Assembly: GCA_020081605.1 (NCBI GenBank)
Contig: JAHREC010000009.1
Span: 992,001-1,056,000 of the forward strand
DNA: 64,000 bases
Origin: Albifimbria verrucaria
Lineage: Eukaryota > Ascomycota > Sordariomycetes > Hypocreales > Stachybotryaceae
Direction: 5' to 3'
The notes beneath the pieces were generated by a model. The model was not told the origin of the DNA. It made no database searches and worked only from the letters and a program-made list of their open reading frames with translations. A program made the position numbers and the translations under genes. Positions 28,374 through 40,131 of the stretch are shown in pieces; positions within the stretch are counted from its first letter, which is position 1, and every line of letters starts with the position of its first letter.

Positions 28374-31103
28374 TTAGCCCAAGTGAATCAATTTTAATGC
28401 TGGCAGTGGTTCGACTGCAACATGTAATGATTGCTCAAGAATTTGCCCAACGCCACGACGTTCAGCAATGCCGTCAATCCATACAATGTGAAGAACCCAG
28501 AGCAACTTCCATGGCCCTGTAGCTGGGGCATCTGGGATATCTTGTGCAAACACTGGCTCTTCAGAGGCTGATTTTATCGTTGGTGTTTGGCATCGTGAGA
28601 GAACTATTAATTCAATGATAGAGCCGGGTTCGCTCATAATGTCGATGTTGTCGGGGTGAAGCCATCCTGCAATGCTGCCTGTCTTGCTTCGAAGTGGAAT
28701 AGCAGGCACTCGATCAAACATAGATGGCATGGTATTCTTTTGTGTATCAACGTAAGACCTATAGGATGGAAATTCGCCCAATGTGAAATGCAATGAGATA
28801 GTCGCGAATTGTAACGTGGCATACGGTGGAAATATTCTGCTCCATAGTCAGTTGGGTCAAGACCATCCTTCTGAAGCACTTACGGGTCTCTCAATTCCTC
28901 ATCACCGATTTCCGGATGGTCCTCCCGCTTGACAGCTATCTTATTTAATCGCTTATCGTTTTTAACTCTATCCATCTCATCTTTCGAGTCTGGAGAGAGC
29001 CGCGGAGGCCGGAACCGATAATGGGCTGATTTTAAATCATCATACACTTCATGCAAGTTTCGATGCGTTCGAAGACGCCATGGTTGAAGGCGGGCTTTGC
29101 GGGCTCCTATAATTCATTAAGGCTGTGAGAGAGGGTGAGGCAATATGTATGAGAAGAACAACATACGGAAGCGACGCGAGGCCAGATAATTGCGTAGAGT
29201 GAATTGCATTCGCTTGTCCTCCACATTACGGATGATGCGTTCATATTCTTCGCTGTCGGCTGCCTCAAGAGTAGTCACAAGGTTTTTCCAATCTTGATTA
29301 CCGAAGTTGAGTATATTTCTGGTGATTTCGGAACTTGTCGGTTCGTCGACTCTCCTATATGCCGAACTTTGAACTTGAGGTTGTCCCCAGACAACGCCAG
29401 GGAATTCCTTTTCATAATTCAGAATGGGCACAATTTTCTTTGTGTCAAACGATGAAAGAGATAGGAGGTTCCCATCTGTGGCCAATACTTTCCACTCCAC
29501 AAGTCTGGACTCCCGAACCATTTTAGAACATGAATAGGGTCCCATCGCTGCTTATCTCCATCACCGTCATAGCGGATGTAATTTTCTCTTGGCCACATAA
29601 CTCTTCCCTCCCATCCAGCCCATGAGAAACTTGGAAATTGTGAGCGCCGGCATAAATTAGCATTAGATGAGTAGAATAGGAGGAACATGTCGAGATAATA
29701 TCCTGGGAGCCCCTCGACGCCCGGTGAATCCATTCCGGCGAATAAAAAACGGGTAATACCTCCCATGGCACGAAGAGCATCACCGTCATTGCGGAGTGTT
29801 CGAAGAGAATAATCTTCGCAAAGTTTTTGATAAGCCCAGAAAGACGCCATTCGGACCTCGTTTGATCTTGGGATGCGACTGATGTTGCTATCATCGGAAT
29901 CCAGCCACTCAAGCCACTTGTCAGCCCAAGTTTCTTGACACCAATTGGCTTGCATGCAACGAAAATACATGCGATCCTCAATGAAGATGATCGAACGGGG
30001 AGGTAGTACGAGCTCTTGTAGGGTCCAGCCCCTTTGGTTGTATACAGATCGTGCAAGGTGCCAATCTATACCACGAACTATAGTGATCTGTAGTCCCGAT
30101 CCTAGCGTCTTGATGATTTGGGGACTACTCGAGCCAGCCTTTCTAAGCCCCGGCAGGCCCGAATTTCCGTCAGACCCGGTCGCGGCAACAATTGTTAAGT
30201 ATGACCCTCGGAATATAGAGTGCATCATCGAGACTCCAAGCTCCACATCACTCATGTCATCTTGTAGCAGACAGAGGGCGTCGATCCAGAGATATCGTTC
30301 GCCAATCTTTCGAACAAAATCGATGGCATCGTTGATTGTTCGAGGAAGATATTCGCGAATCTTATTAAGACCTCCTGTTGAGGTGAGGAGTTCTCTGTTG
30401 TCATGTTGCAAAAGCACAGTGGGCGTCTGACCCCATACGTAACTGAGGGTAATGTATCTTGACGATAAGTCAAGCCGCTTGACACAGGTCTCCTCCAAAT
30501 CTATGACTCGAAATTCCAACCTCTGAGCCTCTTCGGGATTCTCATATGGTGAGCTGTCCTCCTAAATGCATTAAATGAGTATCGACAAGAACATCGGGTT
30601 TCAAAACGAACCGTATAGTTTGTTTGCTCTTGGTTTCTCATATGCTTTCCACAATCAGAGTGACTCTGATCGCAGGACTGAATCCAATTTTGTACCATGT
30701 CAAGGTTAAAGACTGGTGAGCCGAGTTGTCTACCATTAATGGGACTAGAGGCTTGCTCTTCGCCTTTGGCAATGAAGGTAATGTGCATACCGAGCCTCGA
30801 TGGGAATGTTAAACGAAAGCCCGACTCCTCCGGAAACAGGACAACATCAATCACTTGATCCATGCTGACAACACGCCCATGGACTTCATTTTGAGTGTCT
30901 TCCTCAATGGCCGCCACGACTATCTGACACACTGAGCAAGACTTACGACTTTGTATTTCCTGCCACGTGCCCAGATGCCACTTCAATTCTCCGACTGGAT
31001 TGTTATGTTCAAAATGAGAAACGAGATCATCGTAGGATGGAAGTACTCCATTATGAAGCGACACAGCGTGCAACTTGTCGCAGAAATATGTGCAAATATG
31101 CAT
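28374..31103 (-). CDS. HET-domain (heterokaryon incompatibility) protein
   Basis: The central part is a HET domain: SSRYITLSYVWGQ, PRTINDAIDFVRKIGERYLW, IDALCLLQDD, MMHSIFRGSYLTIVAATG, and RGWTLQELVLPPRSIIF. The N-terminus has the common pre-HET region, including a SCSVCQIVVAAIEED segment and LGSPVFNLDMVQNWIQSC. About 400 residues follow the HET domain, down to 28374, with no known domain. The chosen start is the ATG at 31103 (MHICTYFC); upstream the frame stays open but has only GTG. Introns lie near 30555-30620 and 29100-29170, and probably near 28880. A one-base loss near 29514 shifts frame in the tail. Known HET proteins trigger cell death when incompatible fungal cells fuse; most members have no assigned partner, and this one is an orphan here. 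Confidence 0.82.
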
Positions 31104-31887
31104 AGCTACTGCTACATGCCTCTGCAGTTGCTTGAGATGGCCTGCTGACGGTGGCACAAAAGACGTGCAACTTCACTTCATTGCGTAATTTGTAGGCGAA
31201 TCCCACGTGCGGAGAACGGTCTCCGGGCCCTTGTCAAGCTGGTGGAACCAAGCGGCACAGGGACTCAGCCACATGCTGTGTGGTTTCTACAATTTTCTCT
31301 CCCATGTTATTGACTATCTTGGAGTGCATGATCATGGATGACTGTGCAGAGACGAAGAAATGCAACGCTACGTACTAGGCATGAGAAAATGTCCGATAAC
31401 TTGACCGCTTCTCTAATAAGTCTGTTTCCCATTTTCGAGTTGAACTCTTCACCATAGTTTCAAAGAGTTATCAACTGAGGCTTCGTGATTCGAATTAACT
31501 TTGCGCTACAAATGCAAAAGAGGGCCGACCCATCGATGGCTCGTTGGGCATCTCTGGGCGATGGTGTCTGCCGTTTCACAAAACTGCCTAGTAAATTCCT
31601 TGAGCAGAAACCCCATAGCACCCTACTATAACTTTACCACAGCTAAAACGCATTATCCAGTGTTTCCCTTCCTTTTGCTACTACAGGGCTTTCGTTGGTT
31701 TAGTCCGAACTAGGGTGAGGTTGGCCGTTGGTTTTCTGATCTAGACATCTAGGCCCCTGCCCAGCGATCGCGCCAATTGCCCAAGCATGTAGTGGGCCGT
31801 GCAGCATGTATCATAAGACTTTGCAAACCTTCATTCATCCTTCCAATTGACCCCTCGTTATTCCACTTCATCGTTCCTAGTGCCATC
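31104..31887. other. Intergenic region between divergent genes
   Basis: Separates the HET gene (minus) from the FAD monooxygenase (plus). No gene or clear promoter element beyond AT-rich patches near 31380-31500. Confidence 0.5.
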
Positions 31888-33022
31888 ATGTCGCAACAGC
31901 CGGTTAGGATAATCGGGGCGGGCATAGGAGGCCTGACCCTTGCCCGATGCCTGCTTCACTATGGTGTGCCTGCCGTCGTATACGAGAGAATGCCCCAATT
32001 TCTCGCAACTCATATGGCATTACGCTTCATGCCTCGTCCTACAGGCCACTCTTGGATGTGTTGGACTTGGATGAGCGGAGCTTCCGGCGTCGCGTAGCAG
32101 TGGACGGATTACAAGGCGGTACCGGAATCATTGACCCAAACTCCCTCATCCAACCAGGAAGGATCAGCACCACGTCGTTTCGGGCTCATCGCGAGAAGTT
32201 TGAAAAGTTACTCCGCGAGGGTGTCGATGTCCAATGGGAACACACCCTTGACAGGGTTGAAGAATCATCATCGGGTATGGTTCTTTGTCTACACAATGGG
32301 CAGAGGCTTGAGAGTAGATGCATCATAGGAGTTGATGGTCCTCACTCCAATACTCGAAAGTCCCTTTCTCCAGATGCGTCGTTCAATATTCTTCCTTTTG
32401 TTGCTTACAATGGCAAGCGACGAGTGGATCGGGCGCTTTTTAACAGTATATACTTGCCAGCAATGCAAGACTCAACTGTTTTAGAATTGAAGAAAGGTGA
32501 TGCCGTCCTAAATGTATCAATCAATGGCATTCAAGAGGATATGGTAAATGTGGGCTGGATATATTCACGACCAGCCCAAGGCGTCACCGATCCCTTTACA
32601 AGCCTAACCGGCCGGTCTCGGGCGCCACCAATATCCCTGATGAGTTTTTCGTCGAAATACAAGCTCTTCAGAACCTGCCACAGCCGTTCAAAGAGGTGTT
32701 CAATGCCGAGAAGCTGAGAAACGAGCGAGTTCTTCACTGGCTTATGCGGTCTATACTTGTTCGTCACCAAGAACTTCAGCAGTTTGCTGCCAAGGGAGTT
32801 TTCTTCATGGGTGATTCGGTACATGCAGAACCTATCTTGGGAGGAGAGGGAGCAAATAATGCCATCACGGACGGCATCGAGCTGGCCAAGCGTATCTCAA
32901 CTTCTCGTACAGGCGACATCTTGTCTTGGTATGAATCAAGATATCCTGCTTGGGAGGATGGCATCAAAAGAAGCAGGGACGTTATTTCTCATATGCACGA
33001 AGCTCAAGTCTCCTCTCTTTAG
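31888..33022 (+). CDS. FAD-dependent monooxygenase (group A, PHBH-like fold)
   Basis: A flavin hydroxylase using NAD(P)H and oxygen; substrate unknown. About 378 residues after two one-base corrections (T run near 32000; near 32604), and the corrected length is then divisible by three. The dinucleotide-binding motif is VRIIGAGIGGLTLARCLL followed by the acidic VVYERM. The DG motif region is CIIGVDGPHSNTRKSL and the FAD-ribityl GD motif is FFMGDSVHAEPILGGEGANN. The protein is slightly short of the usual 400-450 residues and lacks a C-terminal extension. The start is ATG 31888 (MSQQP), just before the Rossmann motif. No clustered biosynthetic partner genes are visible; neighbours are a HET gene and an F-box/ankyrin gene. 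Confidence 0.87.
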
Positions 33023-33559
33023 CCGTATCGTACCATTTATCAGAGCATTATATCTAATAAGAGCATGGAATCAGCTACGGACCACAGATTCTGCGCTGTT
33101 GGAAACACACCCAAACGCTCGTCATTTGAACAGGTGCTTCACGGTTTCTAACCTCAGGTGAAGCCTTACCGAGATTGACAGGTTTGTACGAGAACGAATA
33201 CTTGTACATGCCTGATTGATCCATCCCTTTCTTTATACCGGCCAAGTGTTGAGGCTGTTTTAGCTGTTAGAAATGGAGGTAATCAAAGCCCTGTTAAGGC
33301 GAGCAGAGCGCAATAGAGATTCAGAAGAAACTCAAAAATTGTGCCTTGCACTCTTGTTCCATAAGAGCATGTTCAATCTGAGTGACAAACGGGAATACAG
33401 GTTTTGTTAGATCACGTATTTAGAAATTGGTTCCCATGATCAATTGCAAAATGATACAATATTAAGAATGAATACAGCCTCTAATATCCATCCGTGAGCT
33501 GGTCCACGAGACTTTTACCTCTTGTTTCTACTCCTAAGCGCCAGACTGGGAGGCAGCGT
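33023..33559. other. Intergenic region between convergent gene ends
   Basis: 3' regions of the FAD monooxygenase (plus) and the F-box/ankyrin gene (minus). It is AT-rich after 33200. No gene is seen. Confidence 0.5.
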
Positions 33560-35308
33560 TTACTTGGCGCTTCGAGGGCAACAGAACCACGTTTCGCGGA
33601 GCCAGATGGTTTGGTGTCGAACCATTTGCAAGGAAGTGCTCCTAGCCTTTTTCATCTCCTGAGTCAAGCCCTCAAAGTAAGCGACACGGTCTGTTTGATC
33701 AGCCTCATAAAGGGAATTTAGCCGTTGAATAATGGTGAGGCCTTCCATCTCCGCATATGGATCGCAACCTTTGTCGATGAGCATCAGGATGGCAGCTTCT
33801 GTTGTCACACAAGACCAGGTGTAACGCTCTTTTTCATTCCATATAATTGCCGAGTCGAAAGTCATCTCTAGAATAGGTAGACAGAATGCTTGCAGAGCTG
33901 TCGGATGGTTCAGGCTCTTGCGTGCATTGATATTAGCCCCATCCTCAATTAGGCGTGTAATGATCAATCGAGCGAGGGTAGTATTGTAAGTTAGCCAGAC
34001 CAGTTGATCTCCTACCAGTTCGTGTAATACTATGTCCTTTGTCTCCTGTTCACTCAATATTCCAGACTGACAAGCGGCGTTGTAGCGTAATATTTTAAAA
34101 CGCTCTGGCAGGACTTGGGCCACCCAATAGCATGGACCTTTCAGTTTCTGCGAACAAGTAATGGTTTGATCAGCAAAAGTGCGCCAGGAGGCAGGGCCAG
34201 CGGGGTTATACCTACAGATTCTGACCTGACTTTGTCAAGAAGCAATTCGACAAAAGTCCACCACGCCGGTAGGTCTTTTGGTTGATAGCCTTGAATGAGA
34301 GGGGAATCTCTATCAATCCTCGCAAGTGGATAATCCCAGCAATAAGTGTCCAACAAATTGCTATAGTGTTCACGGCCAATGTCAAGTTGTAACAAATACA
34401 TCATGAAGGAGAAGAAATGGGGATCCTCCATTGTTTCTAAACCCCATTTTTCAATCAGCACCTCCAATGTTGGCAAATCCGAGAACCACCAACTCGTAGG
34501 ACGTCCAGGATGTTGGTTTGGTAGAGCTGACTTGACATCTGGATCTGAATTGACATCTGGATCTGGCTTGACATCTGGATCTGGCTTGACATTTGGATCT
34601 GGCTTGACATCTAGCTCTGGCTTGACATCTGGAGCCGGCTCGGCACAATTCTCATCCGGATGAGTATCGCGTTCAATGACAAGTGGTACAGAACAGGTCT
34701 CAGCACAATGGAGGTGACGTATCTTTGCTAATTTGGCCAAATCTGCACCCCTCTGGCCATATAGTCGAGGAACTCAGCGTGTGTTTGTTGTCTCATGTAG
34801 GTGATCAGAAGACCAGTAAAGGCTGGGCCACCTAGAGACTCGGGACCGACTCCCAAGTCGAGCAGTAGTTTCATGTGACGCATTGCTCCAGGCTTTCGCA
34901 AGTAGTTCACAATTGCTCTCCGCTCTTTCTTAGCAACTTTATCAATGCTGGCGCCAAGTTCCAACAACACAGCGAATAGTTCATTGTGCTCTAGCTGCGC
35001 AGCACGTCCAAGTGTGGAAACACGGTTGCTCACGCTAGAATCTTTGCGCTTGCTTTTGGCACTGATCATGTTGAAATAACTTGGGTTGGCCCCTCGTGAG
35101 GTAACAGCACGTATGAGAGCAATATCGCCGTCGGTACATGCTCTGCACATGGTTCTATCTCGAGCCTTGAGTTTCCAAATAGCCTGACAGCTGCTCTGGA
35201 GGAAAATGCCGAGTTGCTTTTCCAGAGGTTTATCACTTCTGATATCGTCACACAGTCCATAATATCATCCAGCAATTCCACCGGTATGGATTGCAAGCTT
35301 GTCGCCAT
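33560..35308 (-). CDS. F-box-like / ankyrin-type repeat protein with a DVKPDP tandem-repeat linker
   Basis: The N-terminus (SLQSIPVELLDDIMDCVTIS, then EVINLWKSNSAFSSRA) resembles an F-box, the helix that docks to SKP1 in SCF ubiquitin ligases. Ankyrin-like repeats follow: CTDGDIALIRAVTSRGANP, LGRAAQLEHNELFAVLLELG, MRHMKLLLDLGVG. Next comes a linker with six hexapeptide repeats (consensus DVKPDP) at 34531-34638, then another helical part, and a last ankyrin-like region (LIITRLIEDGANINARKSL; AILMLIDKGCDPYAEM). Frame changes occur near 35150, near 34738 and near 34135; some may be introns, others one-base losses like those elsewhere. The start is the ATG at 35308. Fungal F-box/ankyrin genes of this type are numerous and rapidly evolving; the substrate is unknown. 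Confidence 0.68.
34531..34638. repeat. Six-copy 18-bp coding minisatellite
   Basis: Six consecutive 18-bp units, consensus CTTGACATCTGGATCTGG on the plus strand, with one to four substitutions each. On the minus strand they encode PDPDVK/DVKPDP hexapeptides inside the F-box/ankyrin gene. Copy number is a multiple of three bases, so changes would preserve the frame. Confidence 0.9.
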
Positions 35309-36396
35309 TTCGCCTGGGCAGGATGCGTAGGGAGTGATTGGGATGATGAACAATACTGTAGAGATCGCGTACTAGCAATGCATCACTTGTATCGTGCTGC
35401 TGGTGGACCCCTCGTATGATCTTTATCGGCAAGCAACACGCAATGATATTTTGCGGATTTTGGCGACTTCAATTGCCTTTTGAAAAACAAGATATGGAGG
35501 GTGGTTCAAGTTACACGGAAATCTTCGTGAGCAGTCAGAATACCAAGTATATTGACTGATGCCTAAAAATTAGTCAGCCCCACGTGAATATAAACACATG
35601 AAATCATTTTCATAACATTGAAACGCGCATTACATCTGTGCTGTGTCCAACAGTGAGCACGATGTAGGCGGCGTAGGCGAGCAGAGGATACAGCAGTACT
35701 CGAAAGATACGTTCATCAAACGAAATGGTAGATAGAAATCTATCGTAAATAATTGCAGTGGCCGCTGAGATTCCCCAGCAACAGACACGATGTTTGGCGG
35801 ACAACATGGCGAGGAGGAATGACGATGGCACCAAGACTTTGACTAGAGGAGTCGAGAGGTTGCAAAGTGTGCAAGGTAAGGAACACGAATCACCCTATAG
35901 CTTTTGCTGTAGCAATCTCTTATACTGCAATTTGGAACTTTATCGAAACCCTGAGAGACTTAAGACGCTCCATGTTATGTATAGTGCTGCATAGGTCTGA
36001 CTGCGATATTAGACTCTAAGGCATGCATATAATTCAGTCCCTACTCCCTCAGTCCGCAGCTTCACACAAATGCCGAGCAGCATCATGAGAATGCACCATC
36101 TAGTCATTGTTTTAATTGTGCTGCTACTGCTCGGTAAGAAATAGCACTCAGGGCTTATGACGTAAACATGATAGTTCAAAAGCATGCTTTGGGTCTTATT
36201 CACATGGCAAGAGAAGGAAGGATACTGAAGTTGTTTCACTCAAAATTTTCCATAAACTATATCTAAACTCTTACATCCCAACCAAAACATGTCTGCCAGT
36301 CATCCAGGCCTTCAAGGCGAGAATGACGGTCGCCATTATACCATGGCTTTCACAAACTCATTAAGAGTTCATTCAATTATAATACAGTAGCTTGAT
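35309..36396. other. Intergenic region, possible small membrane ORF at 35610-35834
   Basis: Promoter of the F-box/ankyrin gene and 3' side of the AA11 gene. A minus-strand frame at 35610-35834 encodes a hydrophobic peptide (IFRVLLYPLLAYAAYIVLTVG) with no recognised family; it could be a chance frame. The rest shows nothing. Confidence 0.4.
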
Positions 36397-37391
36397 TTAA
36401 GCCAGAGAGAGGCTAGCGCTCTCGCCAGCAACGCAAGTGGTGCCGGCAGCGACAGGCTGAAGGCCGGACCACGTGCCAGCGGCGCAGCGCTGGAAGCTGG
36501 AGCCGCCAACACAGTTCCAGTTGCCCTCGGTGCTGCAGGCAGAGCCAGCAGCGAAGCCGCCGGTAGGAGCAGCGACAGGAGGGGCCTGAACGGGGGAGGA
36601 GCCTGAACAGGAGGGGAGCGACAACGGGGTCAGGGTTGCTGACCGGGTTCTCGATAGGGGCGGAGGGGGCCTCGGTGGGAGCAGGAGGAGGCTGAACCGG
36701 GCCTGGGGAGCCGGCAGAGCCAGTGCAAGTGCCCAGAGGTGCGCCAAAGGCCTGGGTAGCACCGTTGGCACGCTCAACATCGCTACCGGGGTTGGGGAAC
36801 TCGATATCCGAGCCCTCAGCGGTGGAGCAGCCGTTTCCGACGTTGGCGACCAGCATGTCGGGCAGAGAGTTGAGGTCGGTGCTTCCAGAACCGCCAGTGA
36901 CCTCGAGAGGAGCGCAGTTCATGTACATCTCACGGTTACCGACCTTGTTGAACCAGGTCCAGGCGAGGGTGTAGGCACCCTCTGGGAGATCGGGGATGGT
37001 GAAGTCGTAGCTGTGAGGAGCCGGAGCATCGGCGTTGTTACCCTCCAGGTTTCCGGGGTGTCCCTCGCAGGGCAGCCACCCTCGATGGACTTGATGACCT
37101 TCCAGACGGAGTCCTTGGTGGGCTGAAGATCAGTGGTGACGGAGACCTGGCAAGAACCGCCACCGTGGACAGCAGTACCCTTGAACTGGAGGGTCTGCTT
37201 GCTGCCGGCAGGGTAGACGTTGGCGGCAACACCAGTGTAGGAGCCGCCAGTCTTGCAAGGAAGTCGGCACCGCCGGCATCGAGAGGGCCGTTGGTGACAC
37301 CGATGGGAGTGTAGGGCACGGGGTTAACCATGAGCATGTGGGCACTGGCCATGGAGGCAAGGCCGGCGATGACGAAAGACTTGGTAGACAT
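36397..37391 (-). CDS. AA11-type lytic polysaccharide monooxygenase with X278-like C-terminal domain
   Basis: A secreted copper enzyme that oxidatively cleaves polysaccharides; characterised AA11 members act on chitin. The signal peptide [17 protein letters not shown] leaves His18 ([12 protein letters not shown]) as the N-terminal half of the histidine brace; the second histidine is in [14 protein letters not shown]. Also visible are [33 protein letters not shown] and [16 protein letters not shown] Pro-rich linker ([14 protein letters not shown]) joins a Cys-containing C-terminal domain ([29 protein letters not shown]) of the X278 type. Four one-base losses (near 37257, 37068, 36607 and 36594) break the frame; adding four bases gives 332 residues. 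Single exon. X278 is thought to be a chitin-binding domain, so fungal cell-wall chitin is the likely target; that is inference. Confidence 0.88.
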
Positions 37392-37583
37392 CTTGAAAGA
37401 GTGTTTGGTTGGTAATGAAAGAATGAAGATAGAGAGATATGAAAAAGTTGTAAATGTAAAGAAGGACTAGCCTTGGAAACGAAAGAAGGAAAGACAAATG
37501 AAAGACTGAAATGAAAAGATGATTGTTTGAGTGCTGAGTGAATGAAGAGAAAAGGAAAGATGATGCAGAGGAAGACGGGTTCT

Positions 37584-37589
37584 CTTATA
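37584..37589 (-). promoter_or_regulatory. Possible TATA box of the AA11 gene
   Basis: TATAAG on the minus strand, about 195 bases before the ATG and just upstream of a pyrimidine-rich leader. The distance fits a fungal promoter with a 100-160 base 5' UTR. Position and sequence are suggestive only. Confidence 0.35.
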
Positions 37590-38343
37590 GCAAAGTTCGT
37601 CTTGGCTCTGCTCTCATGAGATGAAGAAGTTTGGAGATCATCGGGTACGCCAAGTGGAGTCCATAACCGTCAAGCCAGGATACAATGCTTCGGCTTCCAT
37701 GGTCTATCCACCCCAGCTGCTTTTTCGGGAAGGCAGACTATACCACGAATACGCAGTAGGATTCTATCGTATCAAGGGGCCATCACTATAGCGCAGCCTG
37801 GTGCACCGCTCCACGCCAGGAGGATTGTCAAGGGTGCTATAGATAGTAATCCAATCTCATTGCTCATGCCTCTAGCAGGGGTGAGGCGGCATTCAGGGCA
37901 CCAATGGGCAAGCGCTCCGAGCTCTTGGGGGCCCACGACTCGAGCCATCGCCAGGCGAACTGTCAGCCTGGCCAGTAGGACACATTATTTCCGGGCATGC
38001 AAGTGCGGCCCGTTGGCTGAACGTCAAACAGTGCCTTAGTTCAAATCAGGTAACTTGGCTGTTTGGGTTGCTAAAATGCGACGACGTAAGTGCGACCTTT
38101 GCCCAGCCCAATCATCACCAGACCCAAATCCACACTGCAATCTTAGCCTTACCGTTCGCCAACTCCACTGATCCACATTGCAGTCTTCTCTAGCTTCGTT
38201 GCGTGGTTCATCAATAAGCATTCGAATCTATTTATTCTTTCGCCTGTCAATTCAGTTATACAATCATGACTCGCAGCCAGGAGCACTGGTCGCTGAACAG
38301 CACACGGACCAGTGCATAACTACCTACAGTACATGTCTTGGTA

Positions 38344-38396
38344 GATCCTAGCTTTCCAGGCGATCCTAGCTCTCCAGGTGACCCTAGCAATCCCAA
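38344..38396. repeat. Short tandem duplication, 18-bp unit
   Basis: Two near-identical copies of GATCCTAGCTYTCCAGGY followed by a diverged partial third copy beginning GACCCTAGC. Intergenic; no function evident. Confidence 0.6.
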
Positions 38397-40131
38397 ATGT
38401 GACGAGCTATCAGCGTTCGAGGTAACGTGGGATTCTCAAGCTCCCTGAAGATCAACTGCCATCCCAGGTCAGCCGGCATTGGCACGTCTCAGTGTCCAAA
38501 AAAGAATTAGCCTATTTGATCAACTTCGTACTTTCTTCCTCTCGGGGACATTCTCACAGCAACCCCAAGCTGCCAACACGGAGAACGTAGCCTGTGCCAG
38601 GCCTGGTTACACATTCAGTTCAGCTCGAGCCTCGCGAATCAGCTCCGGGTGTGGCATCAGAGGGAGGATCGGGAGGGCATGCTCACCACATCCCCAATGA
38701 AGCATCCTCCGGCGATTCCGTGTCGGACTCCACGTAATCTCGATCTGCCGGTCAGAACTATCGCACAGACAACATCAGGGGACCCGGCTGACGCATAGTA
38801 TTCTTTGAGGCTCTCGGACATTTCATCTTGCATGCACTTCTAGATGGATCATGGAAGCTCTTACATAGCATGGTATGACTTGGTTTAGGTACACGAGAGT
38901 TTGGCCACTTAGGAGGTAACTGTAAGACTCGATCAACCACGCCAAACAATTCATAAGAATTGGAAAGATAGTGAGCCTACTTACTTTAGTAGAACTTAGA
39001 GAGTCTAGTAGCACGAATGCGTTGCAGCGTGATAAAATAACAGTGCTATACCCTGTGTTTCACGGCTGACGCTTCGCGGATGGGTGATGGTTTGCTGACT
39101 CTTTAATTCCGATGCCCACCGGACTAAAGTACCCTGGGGAATCTTGACAAATGTTGATGACACTGTTAGAAGACAAAAGACAAACTGTTAACCAAGAAGA
39201 TATTTATTTTTATTTTTAGAGAGCCATAGATTGTGAAATAGTCTACTTAAACGAAGCAATGTGATGATGCTTTCATGATATAGGGTAGCACAAACGAATT
39301 GGCCTAAGAGTCAGCATCAGCCCCTTGCATGAAGAGCTCCACAGAAGCGAGTATTTAAACCCCATGCTCATCGCCGTATCCTATCGTATTTTTCTTGGTC
39401 CCCAAGCCTGTTGGCTGTTGGTCTTGCATGATCAAGAACGAACTGTCTGGTTTCGCTGGTGAAGCCTTCGTGCTGCAGCCACCCCCAGATTGGCAAACTA
39501 TGCACAGCTGAGTAGAACCATCAGTAAGTGATTGCGACACAAAAACACTGCTTCTTGTAAGAAGAGCCTACGCGATGCAATGAGGCATGGCCACGCGGAC
39601 TTGTGATTTCGGGACATGATCATTCCACGACCAAGGAAATATTTTACTTGGGCTGCAACCTAGCAGATGATATATCTTATAATCACGCCTTACAATGGTT
39701 CTTATTGGCGAGCTCAAACTCATATCAAGGTCTTTCCAGGCAGCTGCAACTACGGGTGAAATCGGGAGCCTACATACTGCCTCTCAAGCTGATTGAACGG
39801 GTTGTCCTCTTCGTCGGGAGCTTCTTCAGCGAGTATCGTGGCTATTTCAGGCAGAATTGGAGCAAATACCCTCTCTTCGTGGCTTAGTTGGTGGAATCAA
39901 GGAATCAATACATGCATTCTGGCGAACCATCTGTCCATGTGCCATGTGAGGCTGAAATCATGCAGGGATATGATCTGGCTGCGCCCCAGCGGGAGGCATC
40001 AGTGGTGATAGCAGCACTTGAGACGCGATGCCTCGAACATAAAAGTATTGCTTTCAATGATCTGTTAATCGACAGCGTCATCAAGGGCATCATTTGGTAT
40101 TGTTATTGTTGTCGCTGGCCAGCTCTTCACC

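Larger units (their letters stand above)
37392..40131. other. Long intergenic region between divergent genes, including AA11 promoter
   Basis: About 2.7 kb without a recognisable gene. The 200 bases upstream of the AA11 ATG are strongly pyrimidine-rich on the minus strand, as in many highly expressed fungal promoters. A CTGGGG (CreA-like, SYGGRG) occurs near 37711. Frames at 38479-38700 and 39603-39887 have no recognisable content. An 18-bp near-duplicate lies at 38344-38396. Confidence 0.5.
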
